A DNA stretch of 64,000 nt from an uncultured Clostridia bacterium (GTDB lineage Bacteria > Bacillota > Clostridia > Oscillospirales > Ruminococcaceae), in assembly GCA_947168885.1 (NCBI GenBank), contig CAMVNQ010000001.1, positions 186,001-250,000 of the forward strand. Direction: 5' to 3'. This document shows, one piece after another, positions 8,698 through 16,854 of this stretch. The notes beneath the pieces were generated by a model. That model saw only the letters and a list, made by a program, of their open reading frames with translations, was not told the DNA's origin and ran no database searches. The stretch's first letter is position 1; every line of letters starts with the position of its first letter. The position numbers and the translations under genes are program-made.

Positions 8698-11328
8698 TTA
8701 CTTGAGTGCAGCCTGAGCAGCAGCAAGTCTTGCGATCGGAACACGGAACGGCGAGCAGGATACATAGTCGAGGCCGATCTTGTGGCAGAACTCAACGGAT
8801 GTCGGGTCACCGCCGTGCTCACCGCAGATACCGCAGTGGAGCTTGTCGTTAACGGGCTTACCAAGCTTGATAGCCATTTCCATGAGCTTGCCTACGCCTG
8901 TCTGGTCGAGCTTAGCGAACGGATCGTTCTCGAAGATCTTAGCGTCATAGTAAGCGCCGAGGAACTTACCTGCGTCATCACGCGAGAAGCCGAATGTCAT
9001 CTGTGTGAGGTCGTTTGTACCGAAGCAGAAGAAGTCAGCTTCTTTAGCGATCTCGTCAGCTGTAAGAGCAGCTCTCGGGATCTCGATCATTGTACCAACT
9101 TCGTACTTGAGGTCGGAGCCGGAAGCCTTGATAACTTCGTCAGCAGTCTCAACAACTACCTTCTTAACGTACTTGAGCTCCTTAACTTCGCATACGAGCG
9201 GGATCATGATCTCAGGAACGATGTTCCAGTCGGGGTGAGCCTTCTTAACGTTGATAGCAGCCTTGATAACAGCCTTTGTCTGCATCTTTGCGATCTCGGG
9301 GTATGTTACTGCGAGACGGCATCCTCTGTGACCCATCATCGGGTTGAACTCGTGGAGAGAAGCGATAAGAGCCTTGATCTGCTCAACAGTCTTGCCCTTC
9401 TTGTCAGCAAGTGCCTTGATGTCAGCTTCTTCTGTGGGAACGAATTCGTGAAGCGGAGGATCGAGGAATCTGATAGTTACCGGATAACCTTCAAGAGCTT
9501 CGTAGAGCTTCTCGAAGTCGTCCTGCTGCATGGGCTCGATCTTAGCGAGTGCAGCTTCGCGCTCTTCAACAGTATCGGAGCAGATCATCTCTCTGAACGG
9601 TCCGATTCTCGAAGGATCGAAGAACATATGCTCTGTACGGCAGAGACCGATGCCCTCTGCGCCGAGCTCTCTTGCCTTCTTAGCGTCTGTAGGTGTATCA
9701 GCGTTTGTTCTTACCTTGAGCTTTCTGTACTTATCAGCCCAAGCCATAACACGGCCGAACTCACCTGCGATAGTAGCGTCAACTGTCTTGATCTGACCGT
9801 CGTAGATGTTACCTGTTGTACCGTCGATAGAGATCCAGTCGCCTTCATTGAAGGTCTTGCCTGCAAGTGTGAACTTCTTGTTCTCTTCGTCCATGTCTAT
9901 TTCAGAGCATCCGGATACGCAGCATGTTCCCATACCTCTTGCAACAACGGCTGCGTGAGAAGTCATACCGCCGCGTACTGTGAGGATACCCTGGGAAGCC
10001 TTCATACCTGTGATGTCTTCGGGGGATGTTTCAAGTCTTACGAGAACAACCTTCTTACCCTGTGCCTTCCAAGCCTCTGCGTCGTCAGCAGTGAATACTA
10101 TCTGACCGCAAGCAGCTCCGGGGGAAGCGCCGAGACCCTTGCCAATCGGTGTTGCAGCCTTAAGAGCAGCAGCGTCGAACTGGGGGTGGAGAAGTGTATC
10201 GAGGTTACGGGGATCGATCATAAGAACAGCTTCCTGCTCTGTCTTCATGCCCTCATCAACGAGGTCGCAAGCGATCTTGAGAGCAGCGGGAGCGGTTCTC
10301 TTACCGTTACGGCACTGGAGCATATAGAGCTTCTTGTTCTCAACTGTGAACTCCATATCCTGCATATCGTGATAGTGGTCTTCGAGGGTCTTGCAAACCT
10401 TGATGAAGTCTGCATAAGCCTCGGGGAACTCCTGCTCCATCTGTGCGATAGGCATAGGAGTACGAACGCCGGCAACAACGTCCTCGCCCTGTGCGTTCTT
10501 TAAGAACTCGCCCATGAGCTTCTTTTCGCCTGTAGCAGGGTCACGTGTGAATGCAACGCCCGTACCGGACTCGTTGTTGAGGTTACCGAATACCATCGGC
10601 ATTACGTTTACTGCTGTACCCCAGCTGTACGGAATATCGTTGTCGCGGCGATATACGTTTGCACGCGGGTTGTCCCAAGAACGGAAAACAGCTTCGATAG
10701 CGAGCTTTAACTGCTCAACAGGATCAGACGGGAAGTCCTTGCCGAGCTGGTTCTTGTACTCTGCCTTGAACTGGGAAGCAAGTTCCTTAAGGTCAGCAGC
10801 AGTGAGCTCTACGTCGAACTTAACGCCCTTAGCTTCCTTCATCTTGTCGATGAGCTGCTCGAAATACTTCTTGCCGACTTCCATAACAACGTCGGAGAAC
10901 ATCTGGATAAAGCGTCTGTAAGAGTCATATACGAAACGCTCGAATGTGGGGTCGGGGTTGCCTGCAATCATAGCGGCAACAACGTCATCATTAAGACCGA
11001 GGTTCAGGATCGTGTCCATCATACCCGGCATAGAAGCTCTTGCACCGGAACGTACAGAAACGAGAAGCGGGTTCTTGAGGTCACCGAACTTCTTGCCGTT
11101 GATCTCTTCCATCTTCTTTACGCCTTCCATAGCCTGAGCCATGATCTCGTCGTTGATCTTTCTGCCATCCTCATAGTACTGTGTGCATGCTTCTGTGGAA
11201 ATGGTGAAACCCTGGGGAACGGGGAGACCGATCTTGGTCATTTCCGCGAGGTTTGCGCCCTTACCGCCGAGAAGCTCTCTCATAGTTGCGTCACCTTCAG
11301 AGAAAAGGTAAACATATTTCTTTGCCAT
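8698..11328 (-). CDS. ppdK: Pyruvate, phosphate dikinase
   Basis: The enzyme interconverts pyruvate + ATP + Pi and phosphoenolpyruvate + AMP + PPi and serves glycolysis with pyrophosphate in many anaerobes. The 876-residue length is standard. Visible are the N-terminal nucleotide-binding domain (GGKGANLAEM at about 22), the swivelling phospho-histidine domain with His458 in RGGMTSHAAVVARGMG, and the C-terminal PEP-binding barrel ending in the catalytic loop HCGICGEHGGDP. It has its own promoter and terminator. No PPDK regulatory kinase/phosphatase gene is nearby. Confidence 0.97.
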   Translation of the reverse strand: MAKKYVYLFSEGDATMRELLGGKGANLAEMTKIGLPVPQGFTISTEACTQYYEDGRKINDEIMAQAMEGVKKMEEINGKKFGDLKNPLLVSVRSGARASMPGMMDTILNLGLNDDVVAAMIAGNPDPTFERFVYDSYRRFIQMFSDVVMEVGKKYFEQLIDKMKEAKGVKFDVELTAADLKELASQFKAEYKNQLGKDFPSDPVEQLKLAIEAVFRSWDNPRANVYRRDNDIPYSWGTAVNVMPMVFGNLNNESGTGVAFTRDPATGEKKLMGEFLKNAQGEDVVAGVRTPMPIAQMEQEFPEAYADFIKVCKTLEDHYHDMQDMEFTVENKKLYMLQCRNGKRTAPAALKIACDLVDEGMKTEQEAVLMIDPRNLDTLLHPQFDAAALKAATPIGKGLGASPGAACGQIVFTADDAEAWKAQGKKVVLVRLETSPEDITGMKASQGILTVRGGMTSHAAVVARGMGTCCVSGCSEIDMDEENKKFTLAGKTFNEGDWISIDGTTGNIYDGQIKTVDATIAGEFGRVMAWADKYRKLKVRTNADTPTDAKKARELGAEGIGLCRTEHMFFDPSRIGPFREMICSDTVEEREAALAKIEPMQQDDFEKLYEALEGYPVTIRFLDPPLHEFVPTEEADIKALADKKGKTVEQIKALIASLHEFNPMMGHRGCRLAVTYPEIAKMQTKAVIKAAINVKKAHPDWNIVPEIMIPLVCEVKELKYVKKVVVETADEVIKASGSDLKYEVGTMIEIPRAALTADEIAKEADFFCFGTNDLTQMTFGFSRDDAGKFLGAYYDAKIFENDPFAKLDQTGVGKLMEMAIKLGKPVNDKLHCGICGEHGGDPTSVEFCHKIGLDYVSCSPFRVPIARLAAAQAALK

Positions 11329-11435
11329 TGGATTTGTCCTCCTGAAAATTAATTAGTTCCGCAGCTTTCGGTCTTTGTGGCTCTGTTTCATCGGTACAGA
11401 GCGTGTTCATCAACGTTCTTCTGCATAACACATAT

Positions 11436-11464
11436 ATTATAGCATATTTTTAACATTATTTCCA
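11436..11464 (-). promoter_or_regulatory. Promoter of ppdK
   Basis: On the minus strand TATGCTATAAT (hexamer at 11436-11441) is an extended -10 with a weak -35, TGGAAA, 17 bases upstream. It leaves a leader of about 100 bases before the ppdK start. Confidence 0.7.
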
Positions 11465-11540
11465 GTATTTTAAAAAAATTTTTTTGAAAATTTCAACAAA
11501 TTTTAAACAGCGAGTAAAACGGCGTTTTTAAGCCAAATCA

Positions 11541-11569
11541 TTGATTTTTCGTATGAAATATGGTATAAT
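11541..11569 (+). promoter_or_regulatory. Promoter upstream of cytidine deaminase
   Basis: TTGATT (11541-11546), a 17-base spacer and TGGTATAAT with the hexamer at 11564-11569. The transcript would run through the palindromic element at 11593-11743 before reaching the deaminase start. Confidence 0.75.
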
Positions 11570-11592
11570 CAATAGATACATCTTTTGTTTTT

Positions 11593-11743
11593 CTTTTTCG
11601 GCACGGTGATTATATCGCAGCGCGCCTCCGCTTGTAAAGGGCACTCAAAAATTTTTTGCTTCATATATCGGGCAAAAATTTTTTGAGCCTCGCCCTTGAC
11701 AAACGTATCCCGCTGCGATATGCCGGAATTAAGCCGAAAAAGG
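11593..11743. repeat. Palindromic intergenic element, copy A (151 bp)
   Basis: The ends are inverted repeats (CTTTTTCGGC at 11593-11602; GCCGAAAAAGG at 11733-11743). Further in, TATATCGCAGCG (11611-11622) faces CGCTGCGATATG (11711-11722), and two AAAAATTTTTTG-type arms face each other around the centre near 11665. A related element of 152 bp lies in reverse orientation at 61780-61931: copy A 11635-11658 and the reverse complement of 61866-61889 agree at 23 of 24 bases. No transposase is nearby. It resembles a miniature inverted-repeat element or a structured intergenic repeat. Confidence 0.75.
11609..11638 (-). promoter_or_regulatory. Promoter-like sequence inside palindromic element A
   Basis: On the minus strand TTTACA (11633-11638), an 18-base spacer and TATAAT (11609-11614) point outward toward ppdK. 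The opposite end of the element has TTGACA at 11696-11701 but no good -10 after it. Copy B has the same promoter at the equivalent end. Confidence 0.5.
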
Positions 11744-11749
11744 AGAAAA

Positions 11750-11770
11750 ATGCGCTGTCGGCACTTGTAA
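11750..11770 (+). promoter_or_regulatory. Possible 6-codon leader peptide overlapping the cdd start
   Basis: AGGAG at 11741-11745 is followed by ATG 11750 and the frame MRCRHL ending at TAA 11768-11770. That stop shares its last base with an ATG (TAATG) in frame with the deaminase. The arrangement would couple translation of the two. Chance is possible for so short a frame. Confidence 0.35.
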
Positions 11771-12183
11771 TGGAGGGCATTGTGGATAATGAAAACAAAA
11801 AAGCCGCTCTTATGAAAGCGGCAATTGAAGCGAAAGAGCTGGCATACGCGCCGTATTCGCGGTTTTCCGTCGGGGCGGCAGTGATGTGTGATGACGGGAC
11901 TTTCTATACCGGCTGTAATATCGAGAACGCATCTTACCCCTGCGGTATCTGTGCGGAGAGAACGGCTGTGTCAAAAGCTGTCAGCGAGGGAAAGAGGAAA
12001 TTCCGTATGATCGCTGTGACCGGAAGCTCGGCGGAAAAATGTACTCCGTGCGGAATATGCCGCCAGTTTTTGTACGAATTTGCTCCGGAAATGGTTGTGC
12101 TTTGCGGCGACAAAGACGGTGCGTTCGATGAGATAGCGCTCTCTGAGCTGCTTCCGCGAGGCTTTGGAGCAAGCTCCCTGTGA
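11770..12183 (+). CDS. cdd: Cytidine deaminase
   Basis: The enzyme deaminates cytidine and deoxycytidine to uridine in pyrimidine salvage. The zinc-site blocks are complete: CNIENASYPCGICAERTA (a CAE catalytic motif with Cys instead of His, the homotetrameric type) and CTPCGICRQFLYEF. ATG 11770 gives 137 residues; GTG 11782 with GGAGGG before it gives 133 and is also possible. The frame is open further upstream, but that part lies in the palindromic element. The last residues GASSL and the stop are supplied by the 101-bp tandem repeat. Confidence 0.93.
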   Translation: MEGIVDNENKKAALMKAAIEAKELAYAPYSRFSVGAAVMCDDGTFYTGCNIENASYPCGICAERTAVSKAVSEGKRKFRMIAVTGSSAEKCTPCGICRQFLYEFAPEMVVLCGDKDGAFDEIALSELLPRGFGASSL

Positions 12184-12366
12184 TTATTGCTAAACTCTGA
12201 TCAGCGGGGCAGAGAGCTGCCCGTCGAACAGACTACGGTACGGCTTCGGCGCCGCCGTCGCGGCTCCGGAGCAAGCTCTATGTGATTTAACTAAACTCTG
12301 ATCAGCGGGGCAGAGAGCTGCCCGTCGAACAGACTACGGTACGGCTTCGGCGCCGCCGTCGCGGCT
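12162..12366. repeat. 101-bp direct tandem duplication at the 3' end of cdd
   Basis: Two copies start near 12162 and 12264. A stretch of about 76 bases (12190-12265 and 12291-12366) is identical in both; the junction around GGAGCAAGCTC differs slightly. Each copy contains a GGGCAG/CTGCCC hairpin and a GC-rich block GGCGCCGCCGTCGCGG. The first copy overlaps the end of cdd; the second ends 7 bases before the stop of the minus-strand gene. On the minus strand each copy holds a short frame ending in TAG. Confidence 0.9.
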
Positions 12367-12372
12367 GAGCGC

Positions 12373-13497
12373 TTATTCGGTGACGGCTATGCAGTGAGCG
12401 AGGTCAATACGGCAGACGGTCTCGGGTTTACCGCCAGAGAGCCGTTTGACGAAGCGCCCGTCGGAGTACAGGATAACGCCGCTGTCGAGCAGGAGATAGT
12501 CCATTACTCCCTTGGCGAGAACTGTTTCGCCGCCGTCGGGGGAACGCTTTATCAGCGTCCATTCGGGCGGGATTATACCCTCTTCGGATCTTTCGGAATC
12601 GGAAATTCGCTTTGCCTTAACGAGGTTGCCTTCGATGAATACTTCGCGCTCGTCTGCAACCTTGTTTTTGGCGGGATTGCTGCCGCCGGTGCGGAGAGGT
12701 TCGCCGCCGTAGCGCATCGAGAAAATGCTTAAAAAGCCGCCTATTGCCTTTACGATCCTTACCGGGAACATAAGTATATCCTTTCCGATGTTGCTCTTGC
12801 GGCGGGTAGGTTCGTACTTCCTGCGTATGTAGTAGAGATTGCCGTCCATATCGTCCGACGGATAAATATGGTCGAAATCGTTGTCCGCGACAACATCGGT
12901 AAGCTCTCCGGTTTTGGCACTGTACATAGAGATCGTGCGGGGGCTGCGCTCCATAACCTGTCCGTAGCTGTTCTGGGCAAAGCCCATAGCCGTGTAGTAA
13001 ACTATATCGGGGTCGCGGCGGGATATAAAGGGGCTGCTTTCATTTGTGAAGCCCTCGGTGAGCTGATCGACACCGCCGTTGCCTGTGCTGAGCCACGCGA
13101 TGTGACGCTCGTAGGCGCCCTCGCCCGCATCGAAGCAGCATTTGCCGTCTCTGAACGACATTCGCCCGGGGATAATGGTCTGGTTCGCGAAAATATATGT
13201 TTCGTCATCGGTTTCGGGATCTTTGAAATAGAGTCCGCCGACATTGTCGATATAAGTGCCATAGACGAGGCGCTTTCCGTCACTTGAAAGCGAGCGGAGA
13301 AATTCGCCCTCGGTATCATAATACTTTTCCTGGACCTGCATGAACTGTGCGCCGCTGCCGGTGGTCTTCCACTCGTCGCGCTTCTTCATCTCGTTCACGG
13401 CGTTCAGATAGTCGCGTATGCGCCCGCAGGTGATCTGCGTTGGCTTGCCGCTGTCTATGCGATATATCGAGCCTTCGCTGATACAGAATATTTTCAT
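12373..13497 (-). CDS. Unknown protein, possible beta-propeller
   Basis: I do not recognise a named family. The 374-residue protein has no signal peptide. It shows repeated segments of the kind seen in WD/TolB-like propellers (SSDGKRLVYGTYIDNVG, RRDPDIVYYTAMGFAQ, SDDMDGNLYYIRRKYEP, SPDGGETVLAKGVMDYL), suggesting it reads like a display of measured or configured values rather than an enzyme. A hydrophobic stretch at about residues 236-256 interrupts the pattern. It has a consensus promoter, a good ribosome site (AAAGGAG), and lies divergent to a MATE transporter. Confidence 0.7.
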   Translation of the reverse strand: MKIFCISEGSIYRIDSGKPTQITCGRIRDYLNAVNEMKKRDEWKTTGSGAQFMQVQEKYYDTEGEFLRSLSSDGKRLVYGTYIDNVGGLYFKDPETDDETYIFANQTIIPGRMSFRDGKCCFDAGEGAYERHIAWLSTGNGGVDQLTEGFTNESSPFISRRDPDIVYYTAMGFAQNSYGQVMERSPRTISMYSAKTGELTDVVADNDFDHIYPSDDMDGNLYYIRRKYEPTRRKSNIGKDILMFPVRIVKAIGGFLSIFSMRYGGEPLRTGGSNPAKNKVADEREVFIEGNLVKAKRISDSERSEEGIIPPEWTLIKRSPDGGETVLAKGVMDYLLLDSGVILYSDGRFVKRLSGGKPETVCRIDLAHCIAVTE

Positions 13498-13532
13498 TTT
13501 GATCTCCTTTCGGATAATGATGTTCCGATACT

Positions 13533-13561
13533 ATTATATATAAAACAGACTTACTTGTCAA
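13533..13561 (-). promoter_or_regulatory. Consensus sigma-A promoter for the minus-strand unknown gene
   Basis: On the minus strand TTGACA (13556-13561), 17 bases, then TATAAT (13533-13538): a full match to the vegetative consensus, starting RNA about 30 bases before the gene. Confidence 0.9.
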
Positions 13562-13580
13562 TAAAAAGAAGGTGCGTACA

Positions 13581-14957
13581 ATGCGCAAAGAAAATTCAAT
13601 GGATATGACGACCGGCGCGATACTTCCGAAGCTTCTGAAGCTTTCGCTGCCGCTGATGCTGTCGAGCGTGCTCCAGCTCCTGTTCAACGCGGCGGATATA
13701 ATCGTCGTCGGCAACTTTGCGAGCGACAACTCGCTTGCGGCTGTGGGCTCGACCGCGGCGCTCATAAACCTCATGACGAATCTGTTCCTCGGGCTCTCGA
13801 CGGGCGCGAACGTTCTTGCTTCCCACTATCTTGGAGCGGGAGATGACGAGCGCGTAAGCAAGACGGTCCACACTTCAATATATCTCAGCATTATCAGCGG
13901 GCTGATACTCACCGCGGCGGGATGTATTTTCGCGGACGACCTTCTCTCGCTTATGCAGACCCCATCGAATGTGCTGGGTCTGTCGGCGCTTTATCTTCGC
14001 ATCTACTTCATCGGTATGACAGCGATGCTGATATACAACCTCGGAAGCTCGATACTCCGCGCGAAGGGCGATACTAAGCGCCCTCTCCGGTATCTGACGT
14101 TTTCGGGCGTGATAAACGTCATTCTTAATCTCATTTTCGTTATACTGTTCAAAATGGACGTGGCAGGTGTCGCTCTTGCAACGGTCATCTCTCAGTGCAT
14201 ATCTGCGTTTCTGATAATACGCTGTCTTATGCGGGAGACGGACGCTTTCAGATTTGAGTTCAAAAAGCTCCGCCTTGACAGAACTACGGCAGGGAAAATG
14301 CTAAAGATCGGCGTGCCTGCGGGATTCCAGGGTGTTGTGTTCTCTCTCTCGAATGTGGTTATCCAGTCGTCGGTCAACAGCTTCGGTGATATAGTTATGG
14401 CGGGAAGCGCGGCGGCAGCAAGCATCGAGGGCTTTGTGTGGGTCTCGATGAACGCGTTTTCGCAGGGCGCGCTCACCTTTACAAGCCAGAATATCGGTGC
14501 GGGAAAGTACAGCCGTGTCAACCGCATCGCGGTAATATCGTGTGCCTGCGCAGCGGCAGCGGGGCTTGTGCTTGGTAATCTCGCGTATTTCTTCGGTGCG
14601 CCGCTGCTCAGTATATACGACCCGCGCCCCGACGTGATACAGGCGGGGCTTGTGCGAATGAGCCTTGTTTGCGTGTTCTATTGTACCTGCGGACTAATGG
14701 ACTGTATCGTCGGTTCGATAAGGGGAATGGAATACGCGGTCACTCCCACAATAGTGTCTCTGCTCGGTGCCTGCGGACTCCGCATACTGTGGATATTCAC
14801 GGGTTTTCAGCTCGAACAGTTCCACACCGAGTTCTGGCTGTTCATGTCCTATCCGGCATCGTGGGTGATAACGTTCATAGCGCATCTGATATGCTTCTTT
14901 TTTATGCGGCGAAAGCTGCCGAAAAGCGATATTCCGCATGAAATCGAGGGTGATTGA
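13581..14957 (+). CDS. MATE family efflux transporter
   Basis: A 458-residue membrane protein of the multidrug and toxin extrusion family, which exports cationic compounds using an ion gradient. The family signatures are present near the start (LPLMLSSVLQLLFNAADIIVVGNFA, split by charged residues) and in the second half (GVPAGFQGVVFSLSNVVIQ), with about twelve hydrophobic segments in two similar halves. The ATG at 13581 follows AAGGTG; a GTG nine bases earlier is an alternative. The substrate cannot be told from sequence. Confidence 0.93.
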   Translation: MRKENSMDMTTGAILPKLLKLSLPLMLSSVLQLLFNAADIIVVGNFASDNSLAAVGSTAALINLMTNLFLGLSTGANVLASHYLGAGDDERVSKTVHTSIYLSIISGLILTAAGCIFADDLLSLMQTPSNVLGLSALYLRIYFIGMTAMLIYNLGSSILRAKGDTKRPLRYLTFSGVINVILNLIFVILFKMDVAGVALATVISQCISAFLIIRCLMRETDAFRFEFKKLRLDRTTAGKMLKIGVPAGFQGVVFSLSNVVIQSSVNSFGDIVMAGSAAAASIEGFVWVSMNAFSQGALTFTSQNIGAGKYSRVNRIAVISCACAAAAGLVLGNLAYFFGAPLLSIYDPRPDVIQAGLVRMSLVCVFYCTCGLMDCIVGSIRGMEYAVTPTIVSLLGACGLRILWIFTGFQLEQFHTEFWLFMSYPASWVITFIAHLICFFFMRRKLPKSDIPHEIEGD

Positions 14958-15063
14958 TATATCATATAACAAAATGTTGCATAAATATATCGCGGCAGTT
15001 AGTGAAAATTCAACAAAAAAATTGCATAATTCGTTAAAAATCATATAAAGCTACAAAAATTCA

Positions 15064-15092
15064 TTGACTTTTAGGAATTATTTGTGTATAAT
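15064..15092 (+). promoter_or_regulatory. Sigma-A promoter of the flagellar operon
   Basis: TTGACT (15064-15069), a 17-base spacer and TATAAT (15087-15092) lie about 60 bases before fliK. No other good promoter precedes the flagellar genes, so this is the likely main start of the operon. Confidence 0.9.
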
Positions 15093-15150
15093 GTAATCAA
15101 TAGTAGTATAAGGGTAACTATGCCCTTTGCTCATTGAAAGGAGGTGTAAT

Positions 15151-16836
15151 ATGGTAACAAAGGCGGTAAATATGGATCTTAAGGTGAATGCACCGAACGG
15201 CTCGAAGCCTCGTGACGGCGACGGCGGGTTCTCCGATGTTCTTGGCAGCGTAAGTTCCGATAACCGCAGACAGCAGGGTCTAACAGATTCAAGCAGGAAA
15301 GACTTCCGCAAGGAGTTCAGCTTTACGCAGAAGGCGTCAGAGTCTGTACATCGGCAGAGCGGCGATATTGCTTCGGCGGAATACAGCGAGCCGGCTATGT
15401 CTTTCACAAAACAGCCCACACAGCAGGATATGGGCAAAGCCGATAAAATGCTCGAAGAGGCGGCTGAAACAGTGGCAAGGATCGTTGCGGAAACCGGCGA
15501 GGCCCCCACGAAGGAAGAAGCTGCCGAAATGATGACTGAGGCGCTTAAAAGCATAGCTTCACGAACTAAGGGCACGGTTCCGGAAAAAGCGGAGGAAATA
15601 CCCGACAGTGAGCTTGTTGAAGCACTCATCGAAGTGATCTCGGCAATGGCGGAAACTCCCGCGGTGGCGCAGAACGGCATTCCGGCCGGTATTGACGGCG
15701 AGGACGCACAGATGCCCGAAGCAGGCATAAGCGAACCGAAGGTACACGTTCTTACCCCCGATTCTTCGTTCCTTATGACAGAGAAACACGTTGAAGCGGC
15801 GATGCTCGCGGACAGCGAAGAGCTGAGGCGTATGTCGGCGACCGACGATCTCATGGGATTCGCGGAAGAACTCGGCGAAATGCTGAAGGAGACCGGCGAG
15901 GAAATGACTCCCGAAGATGCGGCTCTTCTCGCGTTCACGGAAAACGCAAAGGAGATGTTCACGGGACGTACCCGGTTTGTAAGCGACGATTTCACGGACC
16001 GAAGCGATCTTCTTACAAAGGTGCTTTCGAAACTCGACACAGAGACAGCAGAAGAAGGCGGCGAACCGTTATCGGAAATGCCGGCAGTACAGGACGCGGC
16101 AAAAAAGCTCGGCGAGATAATCGAAACCGCACGAAAAGAGCTCGGACTTACCGAGACGAAGCTTGAACAGTACACCGGTGAACGTGACGAAGCGGCTCCT
16201 CTCCTGCAGAATGAGACGGTAAAGCTTTCTCACGATATGAACCGAAGCGACAGAACAAGCGAGCTCGATCATATCCTGAACGGCGGACGGACCGACGTAA
16301 GACAGGAAGACGATGCGCCGAAGACCGAGACTTATGACGCGGTACACATGGCATCTGAGCTTATGGGAAGCAGAACGGAGACCAATATCCCCGCAGAGAA
16401 CATTCCCGCGGTGGCAGAACAGGCAGAGATAAGACCTCCCGAGATACAGACTGCCGAACAGATACTTGAACGTATCCAGAGTATGCAGGACGATCACACG
16501 GAGTTCACAATGGTGCTCAATCCCGAAAGCCTCGGACGTATCACAGTCAAGCTCGTTATGACGGGTGAGAGGACGGCGGTAGAGATAACCGCGGAAAACC
16601 CCGAGACAAGAGCGGTGCTTGCGTCAAGATCCGAAAATTTACAGAGTATGCTTCGTGAAAACGGAGTGGAACTCGAACGCTATCAGGTCGTATCCGAGCA
16701 CGAGGACGCACAGTTCCAGCGGCAGAGCTACGACGGAAGCAGCAAGAACCCGTATTCAAGAAACGACGAAGATTCAGACAAGCATAAAGACGACGATGAA
16801 GACGGAAGCTTCTATGATCTTCTCGGAGAAATCTGA
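15151..16836 (+). CDS. fliK: Flagellar hook-length control protein FliK
   Basis: FliK measures hook length and switches the export gate to filament substrates. The 561-residue protein is mostly charged, Glu-rich and of low complexity, as usual for this family. The recognisable part is the C-terminal export-switch domain (about residues 440-530): FTMVLNPESLGRITVKL and NLQSMLRENGVELERYQV. The start at ATG 15151 follows GAAAGGAGGTG; a TTG 24 bases upstream lacks such a site. First gene of the operon here, unlike Bacillus where it is internal. Confidence 0.9.
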   Translation: MVTKAVNMDLKVNAPNGSKPRDGDGGFSDVLGSVSSDNRRQQGLTDSSRKDFRKEFSFTQKASESVHRQSGDIASAEYSEPAMSFTKQPTQQDMGKADKMLEEAAETVARIVAETGEAPTKEEAAEMMTEALKSIASRTKGTVPEKAEEIPDSELVEALIEVISAMAETPAVAQNGIPAGIDGEDAQMPEAGISEPKVHVLTPDSSFLMTEKHVEAAMLADSEELRRMSATDDLMGFAEELGEMLKETGEEMTPEDAALLAFTENAKEMFTGRTRFVSDDFTDRSDLLTKVLSKLDTETAEEGGEPLSEMPAVQDAAKKLGEIIETARKELGLTETKLEQYTGERDEAAPLLQNETVKLSHDMNRSDRTSELDHILNGGRTDVRQEDDAPKTETYDAVHMASELMGSRTETNIPAENIPAVAEQAEIRPPEIQTAEQILERIQSMQDDHTEFTMVLNPESLGRITVKLVMTGERTAVEITAENPETRAVLASRSENLQSMLRENGVELERYQVVSEHEDAQFQRQSYDGSSKNPYSRNDEDSDKHKDDDEDGSFYDLLGEI

Positions 16837-16854
16837 TGAAAAGGAGGAAAAAGT

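Noticed and set aside
8782-10503. 573-codon frame antisense to ppdK
   Set aside because: Mirror of ppdK codon usage; ppdK is unmistakable on the other strand.
15078-16175. 365-codon frame antisense to fliK
   Set aside because: Ser-rich product reflects the reverse complement of fliK's Glu/Ala codons; no start signals.
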